A stretch of 64,000 nt of DNA from Myxococcota bacterium (lineage in GTDB: Bacteria > Myxococcota_A > Bradymonadia > UBA7976 > UBA1532). A program made the position numbers and the translations under genes. Of the stretch, positions 35,883-46,780 are shown piece by piece. Location of the stretch: assembly GCA_023150895.1 (NCBI GenBank), contig JAKLJY010000021.1, positions 20,204 through 84,203 of the forward strand. Reading direction: 5' to 3'. The stretch's first letter is position 1; every line of letters starts with the position of its first letter. A model generated the notes under the pieces. It was not told the origin of the DNA. It ran no database searches and saw nothing but the letters and a program-made list of their open reading frames with translations.

Positions 35883-36335
35883 ATGAACGTTCAGGTCATC
35901 CTCCGCGAAGACGTCGCGCACGTCGGTCACATCGGGGACCTCGTCTCCGTGAAGCCCGGCTTCGCCCGCAACTTCCTGCTCCCCCGCGGCCTCGCCGTGG
36001 TCGCCAGCGACCGCCAGAAGAACCGCGTCGAGCACGAGAAGAAGGTCCTCGAGAGCCGCCTCGCCAAGCTCCGCAAGGGCGCGGACGAGCTCAAGAACAA
36101 GCTCGACGCCGTGACGATCTCCATCGCAAAGGCCGCGGGCGAGAACGAGAAGCTCTTCGGCTCCGTGACCGCCATGGACGTCGAGGCCCTCCTGAAGGAC
36201 AAGGGCTTCGAGGTCTCCCGCAAGCAGATCCAGCTCGCGGACCACATCAAGGCCCTCGGCACGCACGAGGTGGGCATCAAGCTCCACCGCGACGTCACCG
36301 CCACCATCAAGGTCGTGGTCACCGCCAAGGCCTGA
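35883..36335 (+). CDS. rplI: 50S ribosomal protein L9
   Basis: Large-subunit protein with two globular domains joined by a long helix, 150 residues. N-terminal domain: VILREDVAHVGHIGDLVSVK and GFARNFLLPRGLA. C-terminal domain: LFGSVTAMDVEALLKDKGF. ATG with GAGGGG upstream. It lies 11 bases after rpsR and is followed by dnaB. Confidence 0.96.
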   Translation: MNVQVILREDVAHVGHIGDLVSVKPGFARNFLLPRGLAVVASDRQKNRVEHEKKVLESRLAKLRKGADELKNKLDAVTISIAKAAGENEKLFGSVTAMDVEALLKDKGFEVSRKQIQLADHIKALGTHEVGIKLHRDVTATIKVVVTAKA

Positions 36336-36366
36336 GGCCCGGCGCCGGCCGAATGGAGGCGTTCGT

Positions 36367-37704
36367 TTGGCCGGCAATGCTCGTCATCTCGAGGCGCAGT
36401 CCGCCGAGCAGGCCGTGCTCGGCGGCATCCTCCTCGACAACACGGCCCTCGACCGGGTCGCGGCCCTGCTGCGCCCCGACGACTTCGCCGCCCCGCGCCA
36501 CCGGCTGGTGTACGAGCGCATGCTCGCCCTCGCCGAGGCGCGGATGCCCATCGACGTCGTCACCGTCGGCTCGGCGCTCGAACAACAGGGCGATCTCGAG
36601 AACGCCGGCGGGCTCGACTACATCGTCGCGTTGTTCGAGTCGGTGCTCACCGCGGTCAACCTCGAGCATCACGCCCACATCGTGCACGACAAGGCCGAGG
36701 TGCGCCGCCTCATCGGGGCGTGCGTCGGCATCATCGAGAAGGCCAACTCCGGCGAGTACGACGAAACCGGACGCTTGATCGACGAGGCGCAACAGCTCGT
36801 CTACGAGATCGGCCAGCAGAAAAGCGCCCGCGGGTTCGTGCCCCTGTCGAACGCGCTCAAGGCGGCCATCGACAAGGTCAAAGAGGCGTACGCCACCAAG
36901 CTGGCGGTCACGGGTCTGCCCACCGGGTTCGTGGAACTCGACGCGATGACGGCCGGTCTGCAGGCCGGCGACCTCATCATCCTCGGCGCGCGCCCCGCGA
37001 TGGGCAAGACGTCGTTCGCGCTGAATCTCGCGACCAATGCGGCGTTCCGGTCGGGCAAGGCCGTGGCGGTCTTCTCGCTCGAGATGCCCACGGTGCAGCT
37101 CGTCACCCGCATGCTCTCCAGCGAAGCGCGCGTGGCCTCGACGGCCATGCGCACCGGCCACATGGACGGCGGCGACGTCGCCAAGGTCATCGAGGCGGTC
37201 AACCGCATGAGCGGGTGGCGCGTCCAGCTCGACGACACCCCGGGCCTGACGGTGATGGAGGCGCGCTCGAAGTGCCGCCGCCTGGCCGCCGACAAGAGCG
37301 CGGGCGAACTCGGCATGATCGTCATCGACTACCTGCAGCTCATGCGCGGCAGCCCGAACCCGCAAAGCCGCGAGCAGGAGATCAGCGAGATCAGCCGCGG
37401 CCTGAAGGGGCTCGCCAAGGAGCTCAACGTGCCCGTCGTGGCGCTGTCGCAGCTCTCCCGAAGCCTCGAGAGCCGGCCGAACAAACGACCGATCAACAGC
37501 GACCTCCGTGAGTCCGGCGCCATCGAACAGGACGCCGACATCATCATGTTCATCTACCGGGACGAGTACTATCACCCCGACACCGAAGATCAGGGCATCG
37601 CCGAGGTGATCATCGCCAAACACCGGAACGGTCCGGTGGGCACGGTGAAGCTCCGCTTCTTCAACGAGTGGACCCGCTTCGAAAACCTGGCCGCCGAAGG
37701 CTGA
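36367..37704 (+). CDS. dnaB: Replicative DNA helicase DnaB
   Basis: Hexameric 5'-3' helicase of the replication fork, 445 residues. It has an N-terminal helical domain (AEQAVLGGILLDN) and a RecA-like ATPase with Walker A GARPAMGKTSF. Further ATPase motifs are IVIDYLQLM, VPVVALSQLSR and the arginine-finger/glutamine region DLRESGAIEQDADI. TTG start with GGAGG at good spacing; no in-frame ATG precedes the conserved N-terminus. No intein is seen. Last gene of the ribosomal block. Confidence 0.97.
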   Translation: MAGNARHLEAQSAEQAVLGGILLDNTALDRVAALLRPDDFAAPRHRLVYERMLALAEARMPIDVVTVGSALEQQGDLENAGGLDYIVALFESVLTAVNLEHHAHIVHDKAEVRRLIGACVGIIEKANSGEYDETGRLIDEAQQLVYEIGQQKSARGFVPLSNALKAAIDKVKEAYATKLAVTGLPTGFVELDAMTAGLQAGDLIILGARPAMGKTSFALNLATNAAFRSGKAVAVFSLEMPTVQLVTRMLSSEARVASTAMRTGHMDGGDVAKVIEAVNRMSGWRVQLDDTPGLTVMEARSKCRRLAADKSAGELGMIVIDYLQLMRGSPNPQSREQEISEISRGLKGLAKELNVPVVALSQLSRSLESRPNKRPINSDLRESGAIEQDADIIMFIYRDEYYHPDTEDQGIAEVIIAKHRNGPVGTVKLRFFNEWTRFENLAAEG

Positions 37705-37708
37705 GCGC

Positions 37709-38530
37709 ATGCCGCAGATCACCCGGATCCTGATCGTCGAGGACGACCGCTTCAACGTCAGGCTCCTCAGTGAGGTCTGCCGCAGCTCGGGGTACACCGC
37801 CGATGTCGTCATGGACGGGCTCGAGGCGCTGGCGGCCATCGAGCGCGATCGGCCGGACCTGGTCCTGCTCGACCTGATGATCCCCGGGCTCGACGGATAC
37901 GGCGTGCTCGAGCGCCTGCGCGCCCATCCCGATACCGCGGACCTGCCGGTCATTCTGGTCACGGCGGTGCAGGATCGGGAGGCCCGGGCGCGCGCCATCG
38001 ACCTGGGGGCCGACGACTGGGTCGCCAAGCCGTTCAAGCTCGTCGAACTTCAGCAACGGATCCGTGCCGCGGCGCAGATGCGGGCGTTCAAGCGTCAACT
38101 CACCCGGGACCTGACCCCGCCGGCCGGGCGCGTCCGGCCGCAGCTGCCCCCGGACGACACGGCGGCGCTCGACCAGGCGCTCGAGATCTGCCGCGGCGCG
38201 GGGACGCTCCACCAGGTCGTCAGCGTGGACTTCTCGAACGACGGCGCTCCGGAGGTCGTCGAGGCGGTCATGGCTGCCGTCCGCGCGCATCTGCCGGAGG
38301 TGCGCCTCTTCAAACGCTTCGGGCGGCGCCAGAGCTTCGTCTGGGAGAAGGACGCCCTCTCGGCCCGGCGTGCGGCCGCGGAATTACACACCCTCTGCCA
38401 CGCCGCCCGGGCCGCGAGCGGGGCCGACCGCCCCCGCATCTACTGGGGGATCGGGGCGGACCGCGCGGCCGCCGACGCCGCCTGCACGGCGGCCCGAGAG
38501 GCGGACCTCGAACCCGACGCCCCGCGCTGA
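37709..38530 (+). CDS. Response regulator with degenerate GGDEF-like output domain
   Basis: A receiver domain at residues 1-125 has an acidic pair (VEDD), acceptor Asp55 (LVLLDLMIPGLDG) and Lys107 (AKPFK), so it should be phosphorylatable. The C-terminal half (about 150-265) resembles a GGDEF domain. The signature is RFGRRQSFVWE where RYGGDEFVIL is expected, and the metal-site DF.. segment has VDFSNDGAPE. Diguanylate cyclase activity is therefore unlikely; it may bind nucleotides or proteins (inference). It follows dnaB after 4 bases. Confidence 0.8.
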   Translation: MPQITRILIVEDDRFNVRLLSEVCRSSGYTADVVMDGLEALAAIERDRPDLVLLDLMIPGLDGYGVLERLRAHPDTADLPVILVTAVQDREARARAIDLGADDWVAKPFKLVELQQRIRAAAQMRAFKRQLTRDLTPPAGRVRPQLPPDDTAALDQALEICRGAGTLHQVVSVDFSNDGAPEVVEAVMAAVRAHLPEVRLFKRFGRRQSFVWEKDALSARRAAAELHTLCHAARAASGADRPRIYWGIGADRAAADAACTAAREADLEPDAPR

Positions 38531-38604
38531 CACCGCATCGGCTCGATTGCGGCGCCCCCGCAGGCGTGTTAAGCACCCCGGAATCCTCCCCGGAGCCTCA
38601 ACGC

Positions 38605-39204
38605 ATGGCGGTACAGGTCAACATCCTCGTCGTCGACGACGATCGCGACATCTGCGAGTTCGTCCGGACGCTGCTGGAGGCGAGCGGGTACAGCGTCGCG
38701 ACGCTGTCGGACCCCACCCTCGCCGCCGACCTCGTCAAGCGCAGCGAGTTCCACGTCCTGATCATCGACCTGATGATGCCGAAGCTCGACGGCATCGCGC
38801 TCATCCAGCAGATCCGCAAGTTCGACAACGACGTCGCCATCGTGGTGTTCACGGGCTACCCGTCCCTCGACACGGCCGTCTCCGCGCTCAAGCTCAATGT
38901 CTCGGACTACGTCAAGAAGCCGTTCGAGCCCGACGAGCTGCGCGACAAGATTGCCGAGATCCTGCGCAAGAAGGGCGTGCACCTCAACCCGGAGGAAGAG
39001 CTGCACAAGACCATCGGGGTCCAGATTCGCAACTTCCGCAAGGAGCGCGATCTGACGCTCAAGCAGCTCGCGCGCCGGACGGGCCTCTCGGTCAGTTTGC
39101 TCAGCCAGATCGAGCGCGCGGAGAGCAGCGCGTCGGTCAGCTCGCTCTACAAGATTGCAGCCGCGCTCGGTGTCAAGTTGACCCAGCTTTTTGGTGAATT
39201 CTGA
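38605..39204 (+). CDS. Receiver-XRE fusion regulator
   Basis: Regulator of 199 residues. Receiver at 1-120: VVDDDRD, acceptor Asp55 in LIIDLMMPKLDG, Lys in YVKKPF. It is followed by an XRE/Cro helix-turn-helix (about 135-195, LARRTGLSVSLLSQIERAES). The fusion is uncommon: receivers are usually joined to other DNA-binding folds. It probably binds DNA under phosphorylation control by an unlinked kinase. The ATG at 38605 begins the receiver strand. Confidence 0.88.
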   Translation: MAVQVNILVVDDDRDICEFVRTLLEASGYSVATLSDPTLAADLVKRSEFHVLIIDLMMPKLDGIALIQQIRKFDNDVAIVVFTGYPSLDTAVSALKLNVSDYVKKPFEPDELRDKIAEILRKKGVHLNPEEELHKTIGVQIRNFRKERDLTLKQLARRTGLSVSLLSQIERAESSASVSSLYKIAAALGVKLTQLFGEF

Positions 39205-39243
39205 GTTGACGCCGATGTAGGCGTTGGGGTTACATGGTGCGCA

Positions 39244-40877
<1,634 letters not shown>

Positions 40878-40884
<7 letters not shown>

Positions 40885-40915
40885 GGCGTCGCCGCGCGGG
40901 CGCCCGGCTCAGAGC
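40878..40915. terminator. Hairpin between the kinase and DUF3006 genes
   Basis: An 8-bp perfect inverted repeat (GCTCTGAG / CTCAGAGC) whose arms carry the stop codons of the two convergent genes. The 22-base loop contains a further GGCG/CGCC pairing. No T-tract. Candidate bidirectional terminator. Confidence 0.4.
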
Positions 40916-41154
40916 GAGAAGTCGCCGCCGTCGTCGTCCGCGCTCAGCCGCTCGATGCGCGCCGCGACCTGCGCCCGGGCGGCCGCCTCCCCGTCGGGAT
41001 CGGGCGTGAAGCGCACGAGCAGGTGGGCGCCCTCGGCGATGCCTGGGGGGAGCCACTCGAGCGGGAGGTCCACGGTGCGTGTCCCATCGGTGAGCACCGC
41101 GACGCCGCCGACGATGCGATCGATGACGAGACGCAGCGGATCGTGATCAGGCAT
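40909..41154 (-). CDS. DUF3006-domain small protein
   Basis: Small protein of 81 residues with the DUF3006 fold pattern: [18 protein letters not shown], then [19 protein letters not shown]3006 proteins are small and of unknown function. The ATG at 41154 is preferred because the upstream open frame reads across the transaldolase-family gene's promoter. Divergent from that gene. Confidence 0.75.
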   Translation of the reverse strand: MPDHDPLRLVIDRIVGGVAVLTDGTRTVDLPLEWLPPGIAEGAHLLVRFTPDPDGEAAARAQVAARIERLSADDDGGDFSL

Positions 41155-41236
41155 CTGCGGTTCTCCCGGCGCGTGGGACTTGCTATCTTGCGCGCCCGAA
41201 TCGTCCCGAGCAACTGCGCCGACCGGAGCGTCCGCC

Positions 41237-41968
41237 ATGAAATTCTTCATCGACACCGCCGACATCAACGAGATCCGCGAAGCGGCCAGCTATGGCCTCC
41301 TCGACGGCGTCACGACCAACCCCACCCTCGTCGCCCGGACCGGGAAGCCGTTCCTGCAGGTCCTGCGGGAGATCTGCGAGGTCGTCGACGGGCCGATCTC
41401 TGCCGAGGTCACCTCGCTCGACTTCGAGGGCATGAAGCGCGAGGCGGGGCAGCTCGCCGACATCCACGAGAACATCGTCGTGAAGATCCCTCTCATCATG
41501 GAGGGGTTGAAGTGTGTCCGGTGGTGCTACGAAAACGACATCGACACCAACGTCACGCTCTGCTTCTCGCCGACGCAGGCCTTGCTCGCCGCGAAGGCCG
41601 GGGCGACCTACATCAGCCCGTTCGTCGGGCGGCTCGACGACATCTCCCATGAGGGCATGGATCTCGTCGCCCAGATCATCGAGATCTACAACGCCTACGA
41701 CTATGAGACCGAGGTCCTCGTCGCGAGCGTGCGCCACCCGCTGCACGTCGTCGAAGCGGCCCGCATGGGGGCGGACGTCTGCACCATGCCCTTCAGTGTC
41801 ATCAATCAGCTCGTGAAGCACCCGCTGACCGACATCGGCCTCCAGAAGTTCCTCGACGACTGGAAGAAGGTGCCGTCCATCCCTGCCGCAGCGTCGAGTG
41901 CGTCGAGCGCGCCGAGCGCCGCCGCCGGCAAGGGCGGCGCGAAGAAGTCCGCGCCCAAGCGCAAGTAG
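41237..41968 (+). CDS. Transaldolase/fructose-6-phosphate aldolase family enzyme
   Basis: Class I aldolase of the small TalC/FSA group. It transfers or forms three-carbon units via a Schiff-base lysine, here in [14 protein letters not shown]. Motifs: [25 protein letters not shown] and [12 protein letters not shown]. The family is usually about 215 residues. This one has 243 because of a C-terminal Ala/Ser then Lys-rich tail ([12 protein letters not shown]) of about 25 residues, not needed for the fold. The ATG at 41237 is the conserved start. Whether it is a true transaldolase or fructose-6-phosphate aldolase cannot be decided. Confidence 0.92.
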   Translation: MKFFIDTADINEIREAASYGLLDGVTTNPTLVARTGKPFLQVLREICEVVDGPISAEVTSLDFEGMKREAGQLADIHENIVVKIPLIMEGLKCVRWCYENDIDTNVTLCFSPTQALLAAKAGATYISPFVGRLDDISHEGMDLVAQIIEIYNAYDYETEVLVASVRHPLHVVEAARMGADVCTMPFSVINQLVKHPLTDIGLQKFLDDWKKVPSIPAAASSASSAPSAAAGKGGAKKSAPKRK

Positions 41969-41971
41969 CCA

Positions 41972-42913
41972 TTGCTCGCCAACCCGTTCTTCCTGGCGGT
42001 CAAGGCCGGCCTCGCGTCGCTGCTCGCCCTCGTGCTCGGTGCGATGATGGGCAACAGCGACCACGTCTCGGCGGCCTTCATCGCCGTGCTGTGCACCTCT
42101 CCGACGGTGCTCATCGGGCTCCGTCGCGCGCTGACGCAGTTCGCCGGCAGCATCATTGGCGGCGTGCTCGGCGTCGTCTGTCTCGCGCTGGAGGTCGAAC
42201 CCTGGATTGGCGTACCCATCACGGTGGCGCTCGCCATCCGGGGGGCGTTCTTGTTGAACGTCTCGAACGGGCATCAGGTGGCCGCGTTCTCGGCCATCCT
42301 CGTGCAGCTCGTGCCGCAGGGGACGCCCCTGCAGACGCTCGATTCGCGGCTCATCGCGGTCTTCGTCGCCGCGGTCAGCGGGTTCGTGGTGAACCTCCTG
42401 GTCTCGGGCATGGCCTACGAAGAGATCTTCGGGCGGCGCGTGCGTCTGCTCGAGGCCCAGGTCTTCCGGCTTCTGCCGGGCGCCGCCCTGCGGGGACCCG
42501 AGGCCGCGCAGGCGGGCTTCAACCTCATCGCACAGCTCCAAGACGAACTCTCACTCGCGCTCGAGGAGCTACGGTGGCGACAGAACTGGGAGAAGTTTCG
42601 CCTCATCCAGAGCATCTGGTGGCGCGCCGGACGCCTCCGCCATCTGCTACACGTCGCAAGCGAGATGGGATACCTCGTCCGGGCCACGCAGGTGCCCGAG
42701 GCCACCATGGCGCCGTTTCTCGACTGGATCATGCACCCCGAGGGCGAGCGCCCGCGGGTGCCGGACCACCTGGAGCCGGCCGCACATCGCATCGTGGCCG
42801 AGCTGCTCTCGCTCGTCTCGGGCGTGGCGCACGGCCCGGAGATCGACGGGGCGGGTGGCCCGGGGGACCTCCGGCAAAGCGAAGCGAGTGATCATCAGGG
42901 TTTCTCCCCGTGA
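41972..42913 (+). CDS. FUSC/aromatic-acid-exporter-like membrane protein
   Basis: Membrane protein of 313 residues. About five to six helices are in the N-terminal half (to about residue 150): AVKAGLASLLALVLGAMMG, FIAVLCTSPTVLIGL, FAGSIIGGVLGVVCLAL. The GLRRALTQFAGSIIGG region is typical of FUSC/ArAE proteins. The C-terminal half is a long helical cytoplasmic domain (about 155-270). Substrate unknown. TTG start 3 bases after the preceding stop, so the two are probably co-transcribed. Confidence 0.75.
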   Translation: MLANPFFLAVKAGLASLLALVLGAMMGNSDHVSAAFIAVLCTSPTVLIGLRRALTQFAGSIIGGVLGVVCLALEVEPWIGVPITVALAIRGAFLLNVSNGHQVAAFSAILVQLVPQGTPLQTLDSRLIAVFVAAVSGFVVNLLVSGMAYEEIFGRRVRLLEAQVFRLLPGAALRGPEAAQAGFNLIAQLQDELSLALEELRWRQNWEKFRLIQSIWWRAGRLRHLLHVASEMGYLVRATQVPEATMAPFLDWIMHPEGERPRVPDHLEPAAHRIVAELLSLVSGVAHGPEIDGAGGPGDLRQSEASDHQGFSP

Positions 42914-42965
42914 ATGCCGGTTTCCCGGGCGCGTCGAAGGCCACATGACCAGGAGGAAGACATCG

Positions 42966-44159
42966 ATGGAGCACACCATCATCCCGCGGCTGCGCCTCGC
43001 GGGAGTCTTGGCCGTGTGTGCGCTGGCCCTTGCGGGCTGCGGCGGCGGGCGGGGCGGGCGGAGCAATGCGCGCTACTATGAGGCGGCGGTGGTGGCCCAG
43101 CGCGACCTCAGCCCCCAGCACTTCCAGGCCCTGAAGGTCGAATTGCCCAAACGGCTCGGCAAACAGCCGATCGTGGTCGAGGACGCCGCCGGAAGACAGT
43201 CGCCGACGACCGCCGAGAAGCTCAGCGCGGCCGCCCAACAGGCGCTCTACATCGTGCTCGAGACGGGCAGCAAAGCGTCGCAGGAGTGGGACCTGCGCGT
43301 GCGACTCGCCGATAATCGTCGCGTCCCGGTCACGGTGCGGCGCGCCCCCGGCGGTGGTTTCGTCGTTCGTCAGGGGGACGTCGGCGAGAAGCTCGCGCGT
43401 GGGCAAGGCAAGGATCTGCCGCAGCGCTACGGGATCGGCAACCTCGTCGAGCAGGGGGCCGAGTGGACGCCGCGCGCGCGCGAGGTCCTCGACATCGCGC
43501 TCGACGCGCTCGATGACCGGGAGCGAAAGGTCCTCGCAGCGATCCCGTTCATCCGTCGGGTGCGCGGTGACGACGCGTCGCATGGCGCGCTCTACAAACA
43601 GACGGACTGCAAGGCGGAGATCTTTCTCTTCGACACTGCGCTGCGCTCGGACTCGGACCAGTTCGTCGGCGAGCCCGAGGCCCCCGTCGCGACGTCGGTC
43701 CGCACCCTGCTGCACGAGGTGGGACATGCCATCCACCAGCGTCCGGGTCGCCTGGCCTGGTGTGCCGTCGAGCGCAAGGAGCGGGCACTGCGGGAGCGGG
43801 TGGAGGCGTTGAACAAGCGGGGTCAGGCCTTCAATCGGGGGCAGGGCAGGCTGTCCGCGAAGGATCGCGAGCGCGAACTCGGCGCCATCAAGGCAGAGCA
43901 GAAGGCGCTCGAGACCGAGAAGTCCGCTTTCGAGCAACAGGTCAAGGAGGCGCGCAAAGCCGTGGACCGAGGTCCGGTGCTCGAGGCCTACGGCAAGGTC
44001 CTCGGCAAGGCCTCGCCCCCGACCGCCTACGCAGAGACCTCCGCAAAGGAGTCCTTTGCGGAGAGCTACTCCCTCTTCCGGGCCGATCCCGCGGCGTTGA
44101 AGCGCCTTCTGCCCCAGGTACACGACTTCTTCGCGCGGGGCGGGCACCTCGGGCCGTGA
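42966..44159 (+). CDS. Lipoprotein zinc metalloprotease-like protein
   Basis: Exported lipoprotein of 397 residues: signal sequence with lipobox (LALAGCG), a mixed alpha/beta region, then a zinc-protease motif TLLHEVGHAIHQ (HExxH). It is followed, after a charged coiled-coil-like stretch (about 275-345), by KESFAESYSLF, which could supply the third, Glu, ligand. The HExxH plus ..FAE.. pattern recalls anthrax lethal-factor-like gluzincins (distant, inferred). The charged helix between the two motifs is unusual. The ATG at 42966 has AGGAGG; an upstream frame with MTRRKTS is not preferred. Confidence 0.75.
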   Translation: MEHTIIPRLRLAGVLAVCALALAGCGGGRGGRSNARYYEAAVVAQRDLSPQHFQALKVELPKRLGKQPIVVEDAAGRQSPTTAEKLSAAAQQALYIVLETGSKASQEWDLRVRLADNRRVPVTVRRAPGGGFVVRQGDVGEKLARGQGKDLPQRYGIGNLVEQGAEWTPRAREVLDIALDALDDRERKVLAAIPFIRRVRGDDASHGALYKQTDCKAEIFLFDTALRSDSDQFVGEPEAPVATSVRTLLHEVGHAIHQRPGRLAWCAVERKERALRERVEALNKRGQAFNRGQGRLSAKDRERELGAIKAEQKALETEKSAFEQQVKEARKAVDRGPVLEAYGKVLGKASPPTAYAETSAKESFAESYSLFRADPAALKRLLPQVHDFFARGGHLGP

Positions 44160-44190
44160 CGATCGCGCGGGGGGCGGGCAGAATACCGCC

Positions 44191-45321
44191 ATGCACGCCC
44201 TCGCTGAACTTCGCGTCCTCTGGCTGACGCTCCTCCTTCTCGGAGTGGCCGATCTTGCCCTGCGCGGTCACGTCTTCAAGGACGCGCCGAGTTCGCTCGC
44301 CGCCCTCGAGACGTGGTCGACCGAAGCACCCGACACACCGCCGACCGATGTGATGATCATCGGCTCGTCCCGCTTTCGCCCGGTCTCCGCCGAGCGGGTT
44401 GCCGCCGGGGCGACGGCCGAGCCCGGTTCCCCGGCGCTGCGCGTCGTCAATGCCTCGTTCAACGGTGGGACGTGGGACGCCACCGCCCGCTTGCTCGATG
44501 TGTTCGCGCCGGACGAACGCCTGACGCGCGGCCCGCGGCTCGTGCTCATCGGCAGTGGTGTCATGGATGCCAACGATGGTTACAAGAACCCCATGGTGGC
44601 TTCCCGCCTCTGGGGCCCACGGGATCTGTTCGCGCACGTCTTCTCCGATGGGACGGACGAAGACACGCGGGCCTATCTATTCTCCGTTCCGCCGGCAAGT
44701 GAGTCCGCACTGCTGACCGCCTACCGGCAGAAGCTCCTGCGCGCCGAGCTGCGGGACCTGGCGCTGCGCCTGACCGCGCGGGTACCCGCTGCGAAACCGG
44801 GCACGCTGGCGACATCGAGTGAGCGCGACGTGCTCGACAACGCAGAGGCACAACGCGCCGGCGCCGGGGTCAGGGGCCTCGCCGACGTCCCCCCGCCGGT
44901 CGGCGGCGCCTACGTGCGGGACTTTCACCTCGGCGGAACGCAGACCGAAGCCCTGCGCGGTCTCGTGCGTCGGCTGCGCGCAGCGGGGGCGGCGCCCGTG
45001 CTCGTCGACGCCCCCCTCTCCGCCTGGTACCGCAGTGGCATGATCCACGGCGAGGAGGCCGCCTATCTGGCTCACCTGCGGGCGTTCGCCGAGGCCGAGG
45101 ACGTGCCTGCGTTCGCGTTGCCGCTCGCCGAATGGGGACTCACCGAAGCCGACTACTTCGTCGAGGCCGGACGCTTCGACGGGCATCACATCGCCTCCGT
45201 GGAGGGCAGAGAACGCTTCGCGGACGCCCTCGGGCGCCTGGTCGTCGCCCCCCTGTGGGCGCGACGTACCGCCGGTGAACCCATCGGCTTCAGCGCCGGG
45301 CGCCTGGAGATGCAGCCGTGA
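44191..45321 (+). CDS. SGNH-like protein paired with an MBOAT acyltransferase
   Basis: Protein of 376 residues with an N-terminal membrane anchor (LRVLWLTLLLLGVADLAL). It then has a DUF1574/AlgJ-like fold: IIGSSRFRPVS near the start and FDGHHIASVEGRE near the end. These could be the Ser and Asp/His parts of an SGNH hydrolase site. The stop overlaps the GTG of the downstream MBOAT gene (GTGA). Such partners hand the acyl group or sugar to the MBOAT enzyme in alginate- and cellulose-acetylation systems, which supports an acyl-transfer role. Exact target unknown. Confidence 0.75.
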   Translation: MHALAELRVLWLTLLLLGVADLALRGHVFKDAPSSLAALETWSTEAPDTPPTDVMIIGSSRFRPVSAERVAAGATAEPGSPALRVVNASFNGGTWDATARLLDVFAPDERLTRGPRLVLIGSGVMDANDGYKNPMVASRLWGPRDLFAHVFSDGTDEDTRAYLFSVPPASESALLTAYRQKLLRAELRDLALRLTARVPAAKPGTLATSSERDVLDNAEAQRAGAGVRGLADVPPPVGGAYVRDFHLGGTQTEALRGLVRRLRAAGAAPVLVDAPLSAWYRSGMIHGEEAAYLAHLRAFAEAEDVPAFALPLAEWGLTEADYFVEAGRFDGHHIASVEGRERFADALGRLVVAPLWARRTAGEPIGFSAGRLEMQP

Positions 45322-46736
45322 TCTTCAGTCAGATCGAGTACTTCTGGTTCTTCGGCATCGTCTTCACGCTGTACTGGGCGGTGCCGCGGCGCGCCCGTCT
45401 CTGGGTGCTCGTGCCCGCGAGTCTGTTGTTCTACGGCACCTGGAACTTCAAGTACCTGCTGCTGCTCTTGGCGACGACCGGGCTCGATTACTTCTCGGCG
45501 ATCCAGATCGACCGCAACACATCGGCGAGGGTGCGTAAAGCCTGGCTCGTCGGCAGTCTGAGCGCGAACCTCGGCATCCTGGCCGTCTTCAAGTACTACG
45601 GCTTCTTCGCCCACAGCCTCGTCGCACTCGGCGAGGCCGTCGGCCTGAACGTGCATCTGACGACGCTCGAGCTTCTGTTGCCTGTCGGGGTCTCTTTCTA
45701 CACGTTTCAGTCCATGAGTTACACCATCGACGTCTATCGCGGCGTCGAGAAGCCCGTTCACAATCCGTTGCACTACGTCGCGTTCGTGTCGTTCTTCCCG
45801 CAGCTCGTCGCGGGTCCCATCGTGCGCGCACGCCATCTGGTCCATCAACTCGAGGCGCCGGCCGACTTCGAGATCGGGCGTTTCAAGAGCGGTGCGAAGC
45901 TCTTCGCCTGGGGCCTGTGGAAGAAGAACATCTTTGCGGACCTCGTCGCCGTGCGATGTGTCGACATCGTCTTCGCCGCCCCGGCGGACTTCGACACGCC
46001 GACGTTGTGGATCGGAGCGTTGGCCTATTCGCTGCAGATTTACGCCGACTTCTCCGGGTACAGCGACATGGCGCGAGGCTCGGCCCGCATGCTGGGATAC
46101 GAGCTGCCGTTGAACTTCGACACACCCTACCGCTCGCTGAGCATCACCGAGTTCTGGCGGCGGTGGCACATGAGCCTGTCGAGCTGGTTGCGCGATTACC
46201 TGTACATCTCGCTCGGCGGCAACCGGAAGGGTCGGCATCGCACCTGGATCAACCTCTTCCTGACGATGCTGCTCGGCGGGTTGTGGCACGGCGCCAACTG
46301 GACGTTCGTCGTGTGGGGCGGCCTGCACGGCGCCGCGCTGGCGGTGCACAAGGTCTTCCTCGAACGCTTCGCGGGGCGCCCGGGGATGGCTCGTGCGCGG
46401 GAGACGCTCGGCTGGCGCGCCTTTGCGGGTCTGTCGACGTTCCTGTTCGTCTGCCTGTGTTTCGTGCTCTTCCGCACGACGACGTTCGGACATGCCCTCG
46501 ACTACTTCGCCGGTCTGTTCACCGCGCAGGGCGGCCGGCGCCTCGTCGACCTCGGGGCGGTCGTGCCGATCTTCGTGTTCGCCGCCGCGACGCTGCTCGA
46601 CGCGCGCTTCCGCTTTGCGACCTGGTACCCGCGCATCCCCTGGCCCTTGCGTTCGGTCGGGTACGCGGCGGCCGCGCTCGTGCTCCTGCTGCTCACCCCG
46701 ACGACGCAGGTGCCCTTCGTGTATTTCCAGTTCTGA
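45318..46736 (+). CDS. MBOAT family O-acyltransferase (AlgI-like)
   Basis: Polytopic membrane O-acyltransferase of 472 residues that typically acetylates an exported polysaccharide. Motifs: SLLFYGTWNFKYLLLL, QIYADFSGYSDMARGSA, FWRRWHMSLSSWLRDYLYI and the catalytic His in LLGGLWHGANWTFVVWG. About ten helices. GTG start overlapping the previous stop. It converges on the Rpn-type gene. The uronate-synthesis genes about 20 kb away could supply the polysaccharide (speculation). Confidence 0.93.
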   Translation: MIFSQIEYFWFFGIVFTLYWAVPRRARLWVLVPASLLFYGTWNFKYLLLLLATTGLDYFSAIQIDRNTSARVRKAWLVGSLSANLGILAVFKYYGFFAHSLVALGEAVGLNVHLTTLELLLPVGVSFYTFQSMSYTIDVYRGVEKPVHNPLHYVAFVSFFPQLVAGPIVRARHLVHQLEAPADFEIGRFKSGAKLFAWGLWKKNIFADLVAVRCVDIVFAAPADFDTPTLWIGALAYSLQIYADFSGYSDMARGSARMLGYELPLNFDTPYRSLSITEFWRRWHMSLSSWLRDYLYISLGGNRKGRHRTWINLFLTMLLGGLWHGANWTFVVWGGLHGAALAVHKVFLERFAGRPGMARARETLGWRAFAGLSTFLFVCLCFVLFRTTTFGHALDYFAGLFTAQGGRRLVDLGAVVPIFVFAAATLLDARFRFATWYPRIPWPLRSVGYAAAALVLLLLTPTTQVPFVYFQF

Positions 46737-46743
46737 GGGGCGG

Positions 46744-46780
46744 GGCGCAGCCGGCGTCGCGGCGTCACACGGCGGCGAGC
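46744..46780. repeat. 37-bp direct repeat, left copy
   Basis: Exact 37-base copy of the sequence at 47744-47780, spaced exactly 1000 bases away, in the same orientation. It contains the last four codons (Leu-Ala-Ala-Val) and the TGA stop of the Rpn-type gene on the minus strand. Identity ends flush on both sides. Confidence 0.9.

Noticed and set aside
37709..38530. An active diguanylate cyclase
   Set aside because: The GGDEF signature is replaced by RFGRRQSFVWE and the metal-binding region is changed, so activity is not supported.
42855..42965. An N-terminal extension of the metalloprotease lipoprotein
   Set aside because: The downstream ATG has AGGAGG at correct spacing and begins a lipoprotein signal. 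The extension overlaps the end of the preceding gene.
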